The notes: generated from the sequence alone by a model not told the origin. Positions 34,208 to 43,705 are shown, numbered from the stretch's first letter. The stretch is 64,000 nt of DNA from Acidimicrobiia bacterium (GCA_018057765.1 JAGPDB010000001.1:186001-250000); one strand, 5' to 3'. Made by a program: numbers and translations.

Positions 34208-35490
34208 TAATAAATGCCTCTAGCTGTAATGGAATCTTGCAACATTTCTAATGCAACAGCCATTGCAGCTCTTCTCATAGACACATTTAATATATCTGCT
34301 TTATCGTGTACAGCACTATAAGCCTTTATCATTTGGTCATGAAGTCCAGTAGCAACTTGTCCAGCTGACCAAGCATAACCCTGACGATTCTGGACCCATT
34401 CAAAATAACTTGCTGTTACACCACCAGCATTTGCCAAAATATCTGGAACAACAGATATGCCTCTATCCATAAATACTGCATCAGCAGCTTCAGATGTAGG
34501 ACCATTCGCTGCTTCTACAACGATCTTACAATCAAGCTTTTCTGCAATATTTTCATCAACGGCTAAGGCTAGTGCAGCCGGTACAACAACATCACAGGAC
34601 ACTTGCCAAAATTCAGAAGCGGAGATTGTTTCACCGCCATCAAAACCAATTACGCCACCAGACTCCTTAACATGTTCACCTAGAGCAGGTATATCAAGAC
34701 CACCAGGATTTGTTACGGCTCCAGTAACGTCAGCAATAGCAACAACACGCATACCTGCACTATGAAGCAAATAAGCGAGTGGCCCACCAACTTTACCAAA
34801 TCCTTGAATCGATACCCTAGAACCATTTAGATCCCAACCATTTTGTTCAAAAGCTTGTCGAACACATGTAACAACGCCATTCGCTGTTGCACCAACGTGA
34901 CCAAGTGAACCACCAATTGAAAGCGGTTTACCAGTAACTGAACCAGAAGTTTCTTGCATTTTCATCATTGAAACAGTATCCATCAACCAACCCATAACTC
35001 TGTCATCGGTATTTATATCAGGTGCTGGAACATCTCTATCGGGCCCTAACATTGGCATCATTTCAATTGTATATCGTCTTGTTAATCTTTCAAGCTCTGC
35101 TAAAGAGAGTCTTGTAGGGTCAACTCGTATTCCACCTTTGCCTCCACCAAATGGAAGATGTGAGATTGCAGTTTTATAAGTCATACCTGCAGCTAGAGCT
35201 GTGGTTTCTAGAGCATCAACTTCCATATGGAAACGTATGCCACCTTTTGCAGGTCCACGAGAAGTATTGTGATGTACTCTCCATCCGGTAAAAACTTCTA
35301 TTTCGCCATCATCCATACGCACAGGAATTGCAGCTTCAAAAACTCGTTGAGGCATCTCTAAAATTTTAACTACCCAAGGTTTAGCATTAATTAATGATGC
35401 AGCATCATGTAATATATTCAACATCTCATACCAACGTTTAACAGCGCCAGGAGAGCTATTACCTATTAAATGTTCTGCTTCTTTATCCAC
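34207..35490 (-). CDS. Glu/Leu/Phe/Val dehydrogenase, glutamate dehydrogenase type
   Basis: The 427-aa protein has the catalytic block GPAKGGIRFHMEVDALETTALAAGMTYK (substrate Lys) and LPFGGGKGGIRVDP (the second active Lys), then the NAD(P) Rossmann motif GFGKVGGPLAYLL. It interconverts glutamate and 2-oxoglutarate with ammonia. The length and the lack of a long C-terminal extension fit the small hexameric class. Cofactor preference was not determined. It is directly followed by the peptidase gene, which could supply amino acids. Confidence 0.92.
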   Translation of the reverse strand: MDKEAEHLIGNSSPGAVKRWYEMLNILHDAASLINAKPWVVKILEMPQRVFEAAIPVRMDDGEIEVFTGWRVHHNTSRGPAKGGIRFHMEVDALETTALAAGMTYKTAISHLPFGGGKGGIRVDPTRLSLAELERLTRRYTIEMMPMLGPDRDVPAPDINTDDRVMGWLMDTVSMMKMQETSGSVTGKPLSIGGSLGHVGATANGVVTCVRQAFEQNGWDLNGSRVSIQGFGKVGGPLAYLLHSAGMRVVAIADVTGAVTNPGGLDIPALGEHVKESGGVIGFDGGETISASEFWQVSCDVVVPAALALAVDENIAEKLDCKIVVEAANGPTSEAADAVFMDRGISVVPDILANAGGVTASYFEWVQNRQGYAWSAGQVATGLHDQMIKAYSAVHDKADILNVSMRRAAMAVALEMLQDSITARGIY

Positions 35491-35608
35491 GATTCCTCTT
35501 TCGTTTATAATTTGCCTATTTCAGTTTAATATTAAGCATAAAAGCATAATCTTTTTTCTTATATGAAAACTCTATTATTGCAATATTTTGTAAATACTAA
35601 CATATAAA

Positions 35609-36358
35609 TCATTTTTTTGACGTTTGGGCCTTAACTTGTTTAGATCGAATTGAGACCACTTCTTCATCTTCTATATATGAAGCAGACTCTATTGTTAAAT
35701 CATTATTGAATTTGTATAATCGTGGTGTACCAGTCGGTAATTCAAAATTTGCAATATCTTTATCTGGAATATTTTCTAATGTTTTAATTAGTGCTCGGAG
35801 TGAATTCCCGTGAGCTACTAGCATCACATTATCACCATCTAATAACCTTGGTGCCACTACACTTTCGTAAAAAGGCATAACCCTTTCGCATACATCTTTA
35901 AGGCATTCAGTCATTGGTATTAGTTTTGTAGGTATATCTGAATAGAGAGGATCATTTCTAAAATTATATTTTGAATTTTCGGAGACTTCTGGTGGCCTGA
36001 TATCGAAGCTCCTTCTCCATTTCAATACTTGCGCTTCACCAAATTTCTCAATTGTTTCTTTTTTATCAAGTCCTGTTAATTCACCATAATGTCTTTCATT
36101 TAACCTCCAGGTTTTATGCGTTTCAATATCTTTTAAACCTAGCTCATTCAATATAATATTTGACGTATCGATTGTCCTATCTAAAACCGATGTATATACG
36201 ACATCTGGTTGAAATTTAATTTCCGATATAACCTGAGCACATCGTTTTGCTTCTTCTATGCCAATTGCTGCTAATGGCACATTTTCCCATCCTGTAAATA
36301 AATTCAATTGGTTCCAAGTACTGAAACCGTGTCTAATAATCATAAGCTGTGAGTTCAT
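35609..36358 (-). CDS. gpmA: 2,3-bisphosphoglycerate-dependent phosphoglycerate mutase
   Basis: The 249-aa protein has the catalytic-His motif MIIRHGFSTWNQLNLFTGW (His10 is phosphorylated), RLNERHYGELTGLDK, and AHGNSLRALIKTLENIPD with the second active His, plus the C-terminal ELPTGTPRLY. It interconverts 3- and 2-phosphoglycerate in glycolysis. Its start codon overlaps that of the divergent metallohydrolase (shared CATG at 36356-36359). Confidence 0.96.
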   Translation of the reverse strand: MNSQLMIIRHGFSTWNQLNLFTGWENVPLAAIGIEEAKRCAQVISEIKFQPDVVYTSVLDRTIDTSNIILNELGLKDIETHKTWRLNERHYGELTGLDKKETIEKFGEAQVLKWRRSFDIRPPEVSENSKYNFRNDPLYSDIPTKLIPMTECLKDVCERVMPFYESVVAPRLLDGDNVMLVAHGNSLRALIKTLENIPDKDIANFELPTGTPRLYKFNNDLTIESASYIEDEEVVSIRSKQVKAQTSKK

Positions 36359-36983
36359 GAATAACAGTCTACGTCCTGTGAGGGATTCTCAAAGGATTAA
36401 AGTTTATAGAGCAAATACTGGCGTTTTAGGTACTGCCTATCCAAGCATGCTTGATATTGAAAAATTTTGTGTACAAGTGCAGACAAGCAAAATATGGAGT
36501 GAACTATTCCCAAGAGATAATTCCACAAAACCACCTATCTTAAAACCTGGTAAAGGTGCAAAAACTGCACATGTAATTTGGCATCATGACGGAAGAATAG
36601 AAATCGCATTCCCAAAAGCATATCGCTATGGAACTTATGTATTGCATGAACTTACACATTACGGAATTGGACTTCGGTACGATATAGCTGCGCATGGTCC
36701 CGAATTTGTAGGATATTTTCTATCATTAGTAGATGAATTCTGTTCGACAAGAACATCAAATGCATTGCGCAGAGCAATGACAACGCACAAAGTGCGCGTA
36801 TATATCCCCCACAGAATGTCTTTAATGCCTAATGAAACCCGAGCTATTAAAGATAAAGAAAACCAAGAAACTCAAGGTAACTTAAATAATGACCGTTCTA
36901 AATCTAGCCTCGGTATTGAAGAACTAAAACTTTTCGATGATCATGGCCATACCTTGACCTCCACCAACGCACATAGTTTCTAG
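36357..36983 (+). CDS. Actinobacterial putative metallohydrolase (TIGR04338-like)
   Basis: About 208 aa from the ATG at 36357. An in-frame upstream ATG at 36258 would overlap gpmA by 100 bp and adds an implausible segment, so it is rejected. The protein has RDSQRIKVYRAN, then a zinc motif HELTHYGIG with a third His in AAHGPEFVGYF (HExxH-x11-H), which I match to the TIGR04338 family of actinobacteria. The enzyme type is peptidase-like, with unknown substrate. The C-terminal 50 residues look disordered, and the last 60 bp overlap the end of the thiolase gene on the other strand. Confidence 0.8.
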   Translation: MNNSLRPVRDSQRIKVYRANTGVLGTAYPSMLDIEKFCVQVQTSKIWSELFPRDNSTKPPILKPGKGAKTAHVIWHHDGRIEIAFPKAYRYGTYVLHELTHYGIGLRYDIAAHGPEFVGYFLSLVDEFCSTRTSNALRRAMTTHKVRVYIPHRMSLMPNETRAIKDKENQETQGNLNNDRSKSSLGIEELKLFDDHGHTLTSTNAHSF

Positions 36984-38129
36984 GCCATATCGAGCATCGC
37001 TCTCATTCATATTATGAATAAGTGTTGTCATAATTCTTGCACCTGTTGACCCAAATGGATGTCCTAATGCTATTGCTCCACCATTAACATTTAATTTCTC
37101 TCGATCTATATTTAATTCGCGCATACATGGAATAACTTGTGCTGCAAAAGCTTCATTTAGCTCAACAATATCAATATCATCTATTTTTAATTTAGTTTGA
37201 GCCAATACTTTCTTAACAGCTTCTATAGGCCCTAGTCCCATAATTTCAGGATTAAGTCCTGTCGAACTTGCACCAACAATACGGGCCAAGGGTTCAAGTC
37301 CTAATTGTATAGCTTTGCTTTCGCTCATAACTACTACAGCTGCCGCCCCATCATTTAATGGACAAGCATTGCCGGGTGTAACTCTTCCATCTGATCGAAA
37401 TGCACTTTTTAATTCCGCTAATCCTTCCAATGTTGTGGAAGGACGTGGACAATCATCAATAGATATAATTGTATTCTCGTCGAGAATATATGGTGTGATT
37501 TCTTCTTTATAGAAACCTCGCTCAATTGCACTCGCTGTTTTTTGCTGAGATTCAAAAGCATACTGGTCCATCTCTTGACGAGTTATACCAAATTGATCAG
37601 CAACATTTTCACTTGTTAACCCCATTGTTATATAAATGTCAGGTAAACCTTCAGTATCACTCCATACATAACCCTGCAAAGCTGAATTTGATAAGACTCT
37701 TTTTTGCGCTTCATCGAATTTCGGATTCATGGTGTTAGGCAAAGAGTCAGAAGTTCCCATAAGAAATCTTGATGTACATTCAACGCCACCAGAGATATAA
37801 GTATCACCGAAACCCGCAGCTATGTTTCCCGCTGCTATAGCAATGGCTTGTAGAGAGGATGCGCAGTATCTATTAACTGTTGTAGCGCTTGTATTTTTCA
37901 GACCTGCAAGTAAAGTTGCAACTCGCGCAATATTATATCCCTGTTCACCTCCTGGCAAACCACAACCAATGATTATGTCATCGATGGAATCTGGATCCAA
38001 ATGAATTTTATCCATCACATCACGTATATAAAAGGCCATTAAATCGTCAGGTCGAACCCCTATCATTGAGCCTTTAAATGCTCGGCCTATAGGTGAACGT
38101 GTTGTTGATACTATTACTGCTGATTCCAT
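36924..38129 (-). CDS. Acetyl-CoA C-acyltransferase (thiolase)
   Basis: A thiolase of about 401 aa from the ATG at 38129. A start at 38168 adds 13 residues (MLELCSKRYKDIQ) that look less like a normal N-terminus, whereas MESAVIVSTTRSPIGRAF is typical. Catalytic groups are all visible: Cys in VNRYCASSLQ, His in ALGHPFGSTGARI and the C-terminal Cys in MCVGGGQGMAM. It cleaves 3-ketoacyl-CoA with CoA in fatty acid degradation (FadA type), or condenses acetyl-CoA. No FadB gene is next to it. Confidence 0.92.
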   Translation of the reverse strand: MESAVIVSTTRSPIGRAFKGSMIGVRPDDLMAFYIRDVMDKIHLDPDSIDDIIIGCGLPGGEQGYNIARVATLLAGLKNTSATTVNRYCASSLQAIAIAAGNIAAGFGDTYISGGVECTSRFLMGTSDSLPNTMNPKFDEAQKRVLSNSALQGYVWSDTEGLPDIYITMGLTSENVADQFGITRQEMDQYAFESQQKTASAIERGFYKEEITPYILDENTIISIDDCPRPSTTLEGLAELKSAFRSDGRVTPGNACPLNDGAAAVVVMSESKAIQLGLEPLARIVGASSTGLNPEIMGLGPIEAVKKVLAQTKLKIDDIDIVELNEAFAAQVIPCMRELNIDREKLNVNGGAIALGHPFGSTGARIMTTLIHNMNESDARYGLETMCVGGGQGMAMIIEKF

Positions 38130-38207
38130 CTGTATATCTTTGTATCTTTTCGAGCATAACTCAAGCATTAAACTAGATTACATAAAATATTATTTAAGGG
38201 GAAATTT

Positions 38208-39125
38208 ATGCATGACGGTGGGAAAAAGGCGATACTTGCTGCTTTTAGTGCCAACCTTGGCATAGCAATTATGAAGTTTGTAGCTTTTATTTTTACTGGA
38301 GCTGCTTCTTTGCTTGCAGAAAGCCTCCATTCTTTAGCTGATACAGGAAACCAAGCATTGCTATTACTTGGGTCTAAAAGAGCTAGCAAACTACCTACAT
38401 CTGAGCATCCTTTTGGTTTTGGTTCAGAAAGATATTTTTGGAGTTTTGTAGTTGCACTTGTATTATTTTCTATGGGTGGATTATTTGCATTATACGAAGG
38501 TCTCTCCAAATTATTTTCCACCTCGCATGAACTTGAATCTCCAATTTGGGGTTTTGTTGTTTTAAGTATCGCCATAGTTTTAGAAGGATTTTCACTTAGG
38601 ACTGCTATGACTGAATCCAAAAGAGTTAAAGGAAATAAAAGTTACTGGCAATTTATTAAACAAGCAAAATTACCTGAGTTACCTGTTGTTCTCCTAGAAG
38701 ACGTCGGTGCGCTTTGTGGTTTAGTTTTTGCACTTCTTGGTTTAAGTGTTGCAACTATAACGGGTGATTCGCGTTTTGATTCTATGGGATCAATAGCTGT
38801 TGGTTTATTACTAATTGTTATAGCATATATTTTGGCCGTCGAGATGAAATCGCTACTAATCGGTGAGGCTGTGGATTCAATAGATATGAATAATATTCGT
38901 GCGGCAATACTTGACGGCAGTGAAGCAAAAAGTATTATTCATATTCGTACAATGCATTTAGGTCCTGAAGACATATTGCTTGGTGTGAAAATCGAATCGG
39001 GGGCAAATAATTTGCGTGAAGTAACGAATGATATTAATACTATCGAGTCGAGGATCAGAGCAATTTTACCATCGGTCAAAACTATCTACATAGAGCCAGA
39101 TATTTTAAAGAATAAAGATATTTAA
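38208..39125 (+). CDS. Cation diffusion facilitator (CDF) family transporter
   Basis: The 305-aa protein shows CDF membrane architecture with about six helices. The metal-site motif in helix 2 is SLHSLADTGNQALLLLG and helix 5 has LLEDVGALCGLVFALLG with the partner Asp. The cytoplasmic C-terminal domain follows. It exports zinc, iron, manganese or a similar divalent ion. The specificity is not readable, though the HxxxD pair at helix 2 (in place of DxxxD) leans toward a particular metal. AAGGGGAAA is a good ribosome site. Confidence 0.9.
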   Translation: MHDGGKKAILAAFSANLGIAIMKFVAFIFTGAASLLAESLHSLADTGNQALLLLGSKRASKLPTSEHPFGFGSERYFWSFVVALVLFSMGGLFALYEGLSKLFSTSHELESPIWGFVVLSIAIVLEGFSLRTAMTESKRVKGNKSYWQFIKQAKLPELPVVLLEDVGALCGLVFALLGLSVATITGDSRFDSMGSIAVGLLLIVIAYILAVEMKSLLIGEAVDSIDMNNIRAAILDGSEAKSIIHIRTMHLGPEDILLGVKIESGANNLREVTNDINTIESRIRAILPSVKTIYIEPDILKNKDI

Positions 39126-39841
39126 AGACACCACTGCATTGAACATACAATAACATTAGATGCTTTTAACCAAGCATTATATCCATTTTCAATACTCGAT
39201 ATCAATACAGTTAATTCCTGATCTACGTCAATAGGTCTATGATATTCTATATAAATTTTCGTAAAATCCTTGAATTTATAAATTATGCTCGCTTCATATA
39301 ATACAATAAATGCGAATGAATTATTAGCATGGTCATTAATATCGATATCGCATTGTCTAATTTTAAATTCAAAGGATTTTATCGAATCGAGTAATTCTGT
39401 TTTTGGAACTAATGGAAGAACTCTTTTAGTGGAAATGTTAATTGCTTCAGGATATGTCTTTTCTAACCAATCCGGAATTTCTTTTGGCTTATAATTTTCA
39501 TCTAATGACACCCATATAGTTTTTGCTGAAATACAATTATCATTATCTTTAAAAATATTGACATCTCGTTGTGCTGAAACTTTTCCAAGCCCACCACAAT
39601 GAGTTTCTAATTCAACAATATCATTTCTCATTGGCCATTGCTTTTGGTTTATTGTTCGATTTAATATTTCTATAGATCTTGCTACCCATATACCTCCATC
39701 ACCAAGACCAAGATCGTTTGTATCGTCAAAACCTATGTCTTGTAAATATCTAGCTATTGAATCAATTCTAAGTTTACCTTTAGAATCACAGTCCGTGATT
39801 CTAACTCTTCTATTAGTTTTAAAAACCCTTTTTATATTCAT
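39122..39841 (-). CDS. Acyl-ACP thioesterase (FatA-like, double hotdog)
   Basis: The 239-aa protein has an N-terminal hotdog motif RRVRITDCDSKGKLRIDSIARYLQDIG, then GGIWVARSIEILNRTINQKQWP, and a second half with RQCDIDINDHANNSFAFIVLYEA, which matches the N-x-H-x-N-N catalytic pair of acyl-ACP thioesterases. It releases fatty acids from acyl carrier protein in the cytoplasm, which can affect lipid composition. Its 3' end overlaps the CDF gene by 4 bp. It begins 8 bp after yceH stops, so an operon with yceH is likely. Confidence 0.87.
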   Translation of the reverse strand: MNIKRVFKTNRRVRITDCDSKGKLRIDSIARYLQDIGFDDTNDLGLGDGGIWVARSIEILNRTINQKQWPMRNDIVELETHCGGLGKVSAQRDVNIFKDNDNCISAKTIWVSLDENYKPKEIPDWLEKTYPEAINISTKRVLPLVPKTELLDSIKSFEFKIRQCDIDINDHANNSFAFIVLYEASIIYKFKDFTKIYIEYHRPIDVDQELTVLISSIENGYNAWLKASNVIVCSMQWCL

Positions 39842-39849
39842 ATTTAATA

Positions 39850-40587
39850 CTATTTATCTTTAAGTGATTCTATAATTGTTCTGAGTGAAGCTAATTCATG
39901 ATTTAATGTTGAGACTTCTGATTCTAAATTATCAACTCTATATAACAGATTTTCTGATTCATCTAGAGTATAGTCATCTTCATTTCCATTATTTATATCC
40001 TTACCCTCACCTTCAATAAGTTGAAATGAAGGTTTACTAGGCACAGCATCCAATCTATCTTCAGTATTTAAACCGCTAAAAAAACAATGGTTAATTCTGC
40101 CTTCTTTCTGCCCTGGTTGCTTTAACATACGTGTAACTAATGCAGGTTCACATTCCACCAATTCTTCAATCGCGTCATCACAATCTTGTAAAGTTTGAAA
40201 ATCGGCCATTCGATCTGTTCTCGCTTTTATTTCACCAAGAGTTTGTGGACCACGTAATAATAATACTGCGAGAACTGCTTTTGCATCTTCTGATATTGCA
40301 AATATATTTGTAATATCATGTCTATGCTTTGGTACTCTTGAGCCAGCATAAACACCGCGTAAAGCTAAACCCTTTTCTCTTAATATTCCCAAGGTTCGTT
40401 CGATTAGCATCTCGTCATAATTGACAATCGGATGACGATTTGTTGTTTGGTTACAGGCTGAAATGATTGTATTTAAAGTCAGAGGATAATTATCAGGTAT
40501 AGTTTTCTCTTTTTCTAATAATACACCTAGAACTCTTATCTCTTCATTGCTCAAATTTAACGCTTCTTTTGTTATTGGATCCATCAT
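39850..40587 (-). CDS. yceH: DUF480 family protein YceH
   Basis: The 245-aa protein starts with LSNEEIRVLGVLLEKEKTIPDNYPLTLNTI..NQTTNRHPI, which is a hallmark of the DUF480/YceH family, followed by a second winged-helix region around LLLRGPQTLGEIKARTDRM. The C-terminus is a predicted coiled coil (ENLLYRVDNLESEVSTLNHELASLRTII). It probably binds nucleic acid or protein partners, and its function is undefined. It lies between the thioesterase and aat genes on the same strand. Confidence 0.92.
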   Translation of the reverse strand: MMDPITKEALNLSNEEIRVLGVLLEKEKTIPDNYPLTLNTIISACNQTTNRHPIVNYDEMLIERTLGILREKGLALRGVYAGSRVPKHRHDITNIFAISEDAKAVLAVLLLRGPQTLGEIKARTDRMADFQTLQDCDDAIEELVECEPALVTRMLKQPGQKEGRINHCFFSGLNTEDRLDAVPSKPSFQLIEGEGKDINNGNEDDYTLDESENLLYRVDNLESEVSTLNHELASLRTIIESLKDK

Positions 40588-40598
40588 TATAGATTAAC

Positions 40599-41297
40599 TT
40601 ATATTTGCGCCCAATTCATTGAGGGTTTAATTAATGCTTCATTTAATTGTATTGAATACTCATTTCGCGATATTTCGATTGCACCTAAACTGGCCAGGTG
40701 AGGTGTTAGCCATTGAGTATCTAATAGTAATGCTTTTTGGTCCTTTAGAATCTCAATCAATTTAATTAAAGCTACTTTAGAAGCATCGCTTTTTGTAGAA
40801 AACATTGATTCCCCAGCAAAAAATGCGCCAAGGGACACTCCGTATAATCCACCCACTAATTCATCATCTTCATATACTTCAACTGAATGGGCGAAACCTA
40901 ATTCGTGTAATTTAGTGTAATTGTAGATAAATTCATCATTAATCCAACCTCCTTTTCTTGGAAGTTCTTTGCATTTCCTCATGACCTTCTCGAATTTTTG
41001 ATCAATTTTATATGTAAATCTGTTGTAACTCTTTTTCATTGATTTAGTTATTCGTAAATTACCTAATGGAAGCACACCACGTTTTATAGGCGAAAACCAA
41101 CCCAAAATCATATTTCCATTTTCATCTGAAACTTCCATTGGGAAGTACCCGCTCGAATAAGCTTTAATGAGCGTACTAGTTTCTAAATCAGCACCAATAG
41201 AAATTAAGTCACCGAGGTTTTTATCTATTTTATTAATATTTGGAAATTCATACTGACTTAGTTCAGCTAAGTTTTGCCATGTTTTATTTACGTTCAT
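40599..41297 (-). CDS. aat: Leucyl/phenylalanyl-tRNA-protein transferase
   Basis: Aat transfers Leu or Phe from tRNA to the N-terminus of proteins, marking them for ClpAP-type degradation (N-degron pathway). The 232-aa protein contains LISIGADLETSTLIKAYSSGYFPME, then GWFSPIKRGVLPL, and LVGGLYGVSLGAFFAGESMFS, all typical of the family. The C-terminal part, WLTPHLASLGA, is also typical. The ATG overlaps the AlkA-like gene by 14 bp, so it is probably coupled. Confidence 0.94.
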   Translation of the reverse strand: MNVNKTWQNLAELSQYEFPNINKIDKNLGDLISIGADLETSTLIKAYSSGYFPMEVSDENGNMILGWFSPIKRGVLPLGNLRITKSMKKSYNRFTYKIDQKFEKVMRKCKELPRKGGWINDEFIYNYTKLHELGFAHSVEVYEDDELVGGLYGVSLGAFFAGESMFSTKSDASKVALIKLIEILKDQKALLLDTQWLTPHLASLGAIEISRNEYSIQLNEALIKPSMNWAQI

Positions 41298-41937
41298 CAG
41301 CTAATTTCCAACAATACCATGCAACAATAGTTCGATAAGGCTTATATTTGTTTGCTAAATCCTTCATTTCTTTTTCCGTTGGCATTATTCTTTTTTTAAA
41401 AAGTATTTGTGAACCAGCCCTCACTCCATAATCACCAGTGGGCCATACGTCTAATCGTTTGAGTCTATCTATAAGAAACATCTGTGCGCTCCAACGCCCT
41501 ATACCTCTAACCTGTACCAATTTCTCTATTACTTGTTCATCATCATATTTTCCTATGGATCTTAGGTTCAATTTAGATTCCATAACATGTTCTGTTAAAG
41601 ATCGAATTGATAATAATTTATTTTGAGATAAGCCTGCACTACGTAAATCTACATCGCTTGTTGACATTACATTTTCAGGCGTAACTCCACCTAGTGCTTT
41701 TAGCACTCTTGTATGAATTGACGCAGCAGCTTTACCTGCTAACTGTTGATAACAGATTGTTTCAACCAATGATGCAAAATGAGTTGATCTATCTTTTCTC
41801 CAATTAAGTTCACATGGACCAAACTTTTTTACGATTAGAGAAAAATCTTTATGTTTTTTGGCAAGGCATAGCGTAGCCTCAATAGGTGATTTAATCATAG
41901 CTTCAACATTTTTAGTGCCGTCAAGTTTTATACTCAA
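41284..41937 (-). CDS. DNA-3-methyladenine glycosylase II-like (HhH-GPD) enzyme
   Basis: The 217-aa protein has an HhH-GPD fold with ETICYQQLAGKAAASIHTRV and the helix-hairpin-helix VQVRGIGRWSAQMFLI followed by the catalytic Asp in WPTGDYGVRAG. It removes alkylated bases from DNA (AlkA or MAG type). It has no Fe-S loop, unlike nth. It starts about 84 bp from a divergent hypothetical gene. Confidence 0.92.
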   Translation of the reverse strand: MSIKLDGTKNVEAMIKSPIEATLCLAKKHKDFSLIVKKFGPCELNWRKDRSTHFASLVETICYQQLAGKAAASIHTRVLKALGGVTPENVMSTSDVDLRSAGLSQNKLLSIRSLTEHVMESKLNLRSIGKYDDEQVIEKLVQVRGIGRWSAQMFLIDRLKRLDVWPTGDYGVRAGSQILFKKRIMPTEKEMKDLANKYKPYRTIVAWYCWKLADERK

Positions 41938-42021
41938 AATTTGTCCTTTACAAGGTGTTAAAAATGATACTAGTCTTTAGTATACGAAGCATATTAATGC
42001 ATTGTATATCAGGGATGATTT

Positions 42022-42609
42022 ATGAGTATGACAGATAGATCAACACTTGCACGTACTTTGCGGACCTTATGGAGAGACGAAGAAGAGGGACAAACTCAAG
42101 AATCCTTTGAATACGTTAAACGAAACACCGCACTACTTGAATATTTAGGATATGTTGGAAATGAAGGATTTTCCGTTCAAATCACTACAGCGTTAAAGCA
42201 ATATGAAGGAAGTATTTCGTTCATAGGCAAAGATTATTTTTCCATAACCCAGCAAAATCAAATGAAATCCATATCTACAAGTACATTTCCAATACTAAAT
42301 ACAAATTATTTTATTATTTCAATAGGGAAAAAAACTAAAAATATAGTTGAAGCACATTGTGTACCTATTGAGAATATAAGTTTTAATTCATTCATAAATG
42401 AGACTTCCCTACTAAATTTAAATTGCGATATCGAATTATTAAATCAAGAATTTGCGCTAGGACAAATAGAAATATTTAAAGATTTCTTAAAAATAGTACC
42501 AAAGCATTATTTAAAAGACAGAAGTGACAGTGTTAAAGAATTTATCACTTCTCATACACAACTGATTTGCAAAAAATCGATTATTGCAGTTTCTACAGTA
42601 AGCAGCTAA
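42022..42609 (+). CDS. Hypothetical 195-aa protein
   Basis: I cannot assign this protein. It is soluble, with an acidic N-terminal stretch (WRDEEEGQTQESFEYVKRN) and a mixed alpha/beta body. AGGGA before the ATG is a ribosome site. It converges on the small HTH gene with a 14-bp gap and lies just before the Tad locus, though on its own promoter. A function related to that locus is only a guess. Confidence 0.6.
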   Translation: MSMTDRSTLARTLRTLWRDEEEGQTQESFEYVKRNTALLEYLGYVGNEGFSVQITTALKQYEGSISFIGKDYFSITQQNQMKSISTSTFPILNTNYFIISIGKKTKNIVEAHCVPIENISFNSFINETSLLNLNCDIELLNQEFALGQIEIFKDFLKIVPKHYLKDRSDSVKEFITSHTQLICKKSIIAVSTVSS

Positions 42610-42623
42610 TAAAAAATTTATTG

Positions 42624-42845
42624 TTATTTGTTTTCTGACTTGGTTTTAGTTTTTGCACCAGGCTGTTCCTTAATCCAGTCAACCAACTCATCTCGCAAGA
42701 ATCTCCAACCTCGACCTCCGGGTATTTTATGAGCAGGCACACGGTCATCTCTAACCATTTGCCTTAAATACTCTGGGTGGACACTAAGAAATTCTGCAGC
42801 TTGAACAGCTGTCATGATTGGTGGAAAATCGCTATATTCTGCCAT
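42624..42845 (-). CDS. Small excisionase/MerR-like helix-turn-helix protein
   Basis: The 73-aa protein has one winged-helix unit of the excisionase-like type: ITAVQAAEFLSVHPEYLRQMVRDDRVPAHKIPGGRGWRFLRDELVDWI. The C-terminal 15 residues are Lys-rich and disordered. It could bind DNA upstream of the divergent Tad operon (start 160 bp away). No integrase is near, so it is more likely a transcription factor than an excisionase. Confidence 0.85.
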   Translation of the reverse strand: MAEYSDFPPIMTAVQAAEFLSVHPEYLRQMVRDDRVPAHKIPGGRGWRFLRDELVDWIKEQPGAKTKTKSENK

Positions 42846-42927
42846 ATCCAGTAATCTATCACACTTATAGACTATTTACCACAAGATATTTATGAAATTT
42901 ATAACCAAATACTCTTAAAATATGCAT

Positions 42928-42957
42928 TTGACATATTAAATAAAAATTAATTATCAT
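42928..42957 (+). promoter_or_regulatory. Promoter of the Tad operon
   Basis: TTGACA (42928-42933) is followed after 18 bp by TATCAT (42952-42957), a near-consensus housekeeping pair. The leader is about 40 bases, and GGGGGG at 42991-42996 in front of the ATG at 43005 serves as an unusual, purely G ribosome site. It probably drives the nine-gene pilus operon. Confidence 0.65.
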
Positions 42958-43004
42958 CTATTAGGATCTACTTTTGTTGTAGAAATATTCGGGGGGATAT
43001 TTTA

Positions 43005-43703
43005 ATGGCATGGACGCAAAAATTATCTAAAGCACATATTATTATTATAGTAACTGGTGTCTTAGCATTTACTTCAACTTTCACTTACTTAAATTCACTA
43101 AATACAAAAATTAAAATTACTCAGTTAAAAAATGATGTTGTAGCGGGAGAAGTTATTTCCAAAGAAGATGTTAACTACATTTCTATAAATAATGATTCAA
43201 TAATATCAGACTTGATGATTTCTCAAAAGAGTATGGAGAAGAGTCCATTAGTTGCTAAATTGGATTTAAAAAAGTTAGATTTTCTAACATCAACGAACAC
43301 TATAAGACGTTCTACAAAAACAGGCTTACAATCACTTTCCATCACACTTGATATTGGCCGAGCAAACGGCGGAGATATTATTCCTGGCGATATTATAGAT
43401 ATATACGAAACTGGCGAAAATGCACGACTAGTAGCTTCCTCAGTTACAGTACGTTCTATAAAAAAACCTAATAATAGACTCGGAATATCGACGTCTAAAG
43501 AACTAATCATTGTTATTGCGTTAAAAGGAAATCAAGCTAGTGAATTATCGAAAATCATAGGTTCACAAGACATAATGGTTGTCTTATCAACTGGATCAAA
43601 AGATGTAGCCAAAACAAAAGGGGCTGAAACTTCAATGGTCACTACAACTCTTGTTCCTTCCAACTTTCAACCAATAGAGTTGAATCCAGCCATGGACAAT
43701 TAA
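43005..43703 (+). CDS. CpaB/RcpC-like Flp pilus assembly protein (SAF domain)
   Basis: The 232-aa protein has an N-terminal membrane helix (residues about 10-30) and a SAF-like domain with VVAGEVISKEDVNYISI. A periplasmic/extracellular region follows with LSITLDIGRANGGDIIPGDIIDIYETGENAR, as in CpaB/RcpC. In Tad systems this protein helps pilus assembly outside the membrane. It is the first gene of the operon, with 2 bp to the next gene. Confidence 0.88.
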   Translation: MAWTQKLSKAHIIIIVTGVLAFTSTFTYLNSLNTKIKITQLKNDVVAGEVISKEDVNYISINNDSIISDLMISQKSMEKSPLVAKLDLKKLDFLTSTNTIRRSTKTGLQSLSITLDIGRANGGDIIPGDIIDIYETGENARLVASSVTVRSIKKPNNRLGISTSKELIIVIALKGNQASELSKIIGSQDIMVVLSTGSKDVAKTKGAETSMVTTTLVPSNFQPIELNPAMDN

Positions 43704-43705
43704 TA

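Noticed and set aside
42624-42845. Excisionase-like HTH as evidence of an integrated element
   Set aside because: There is no integrase, attachment-site repeat or phage gene around it, so a plain regulator is more likely.
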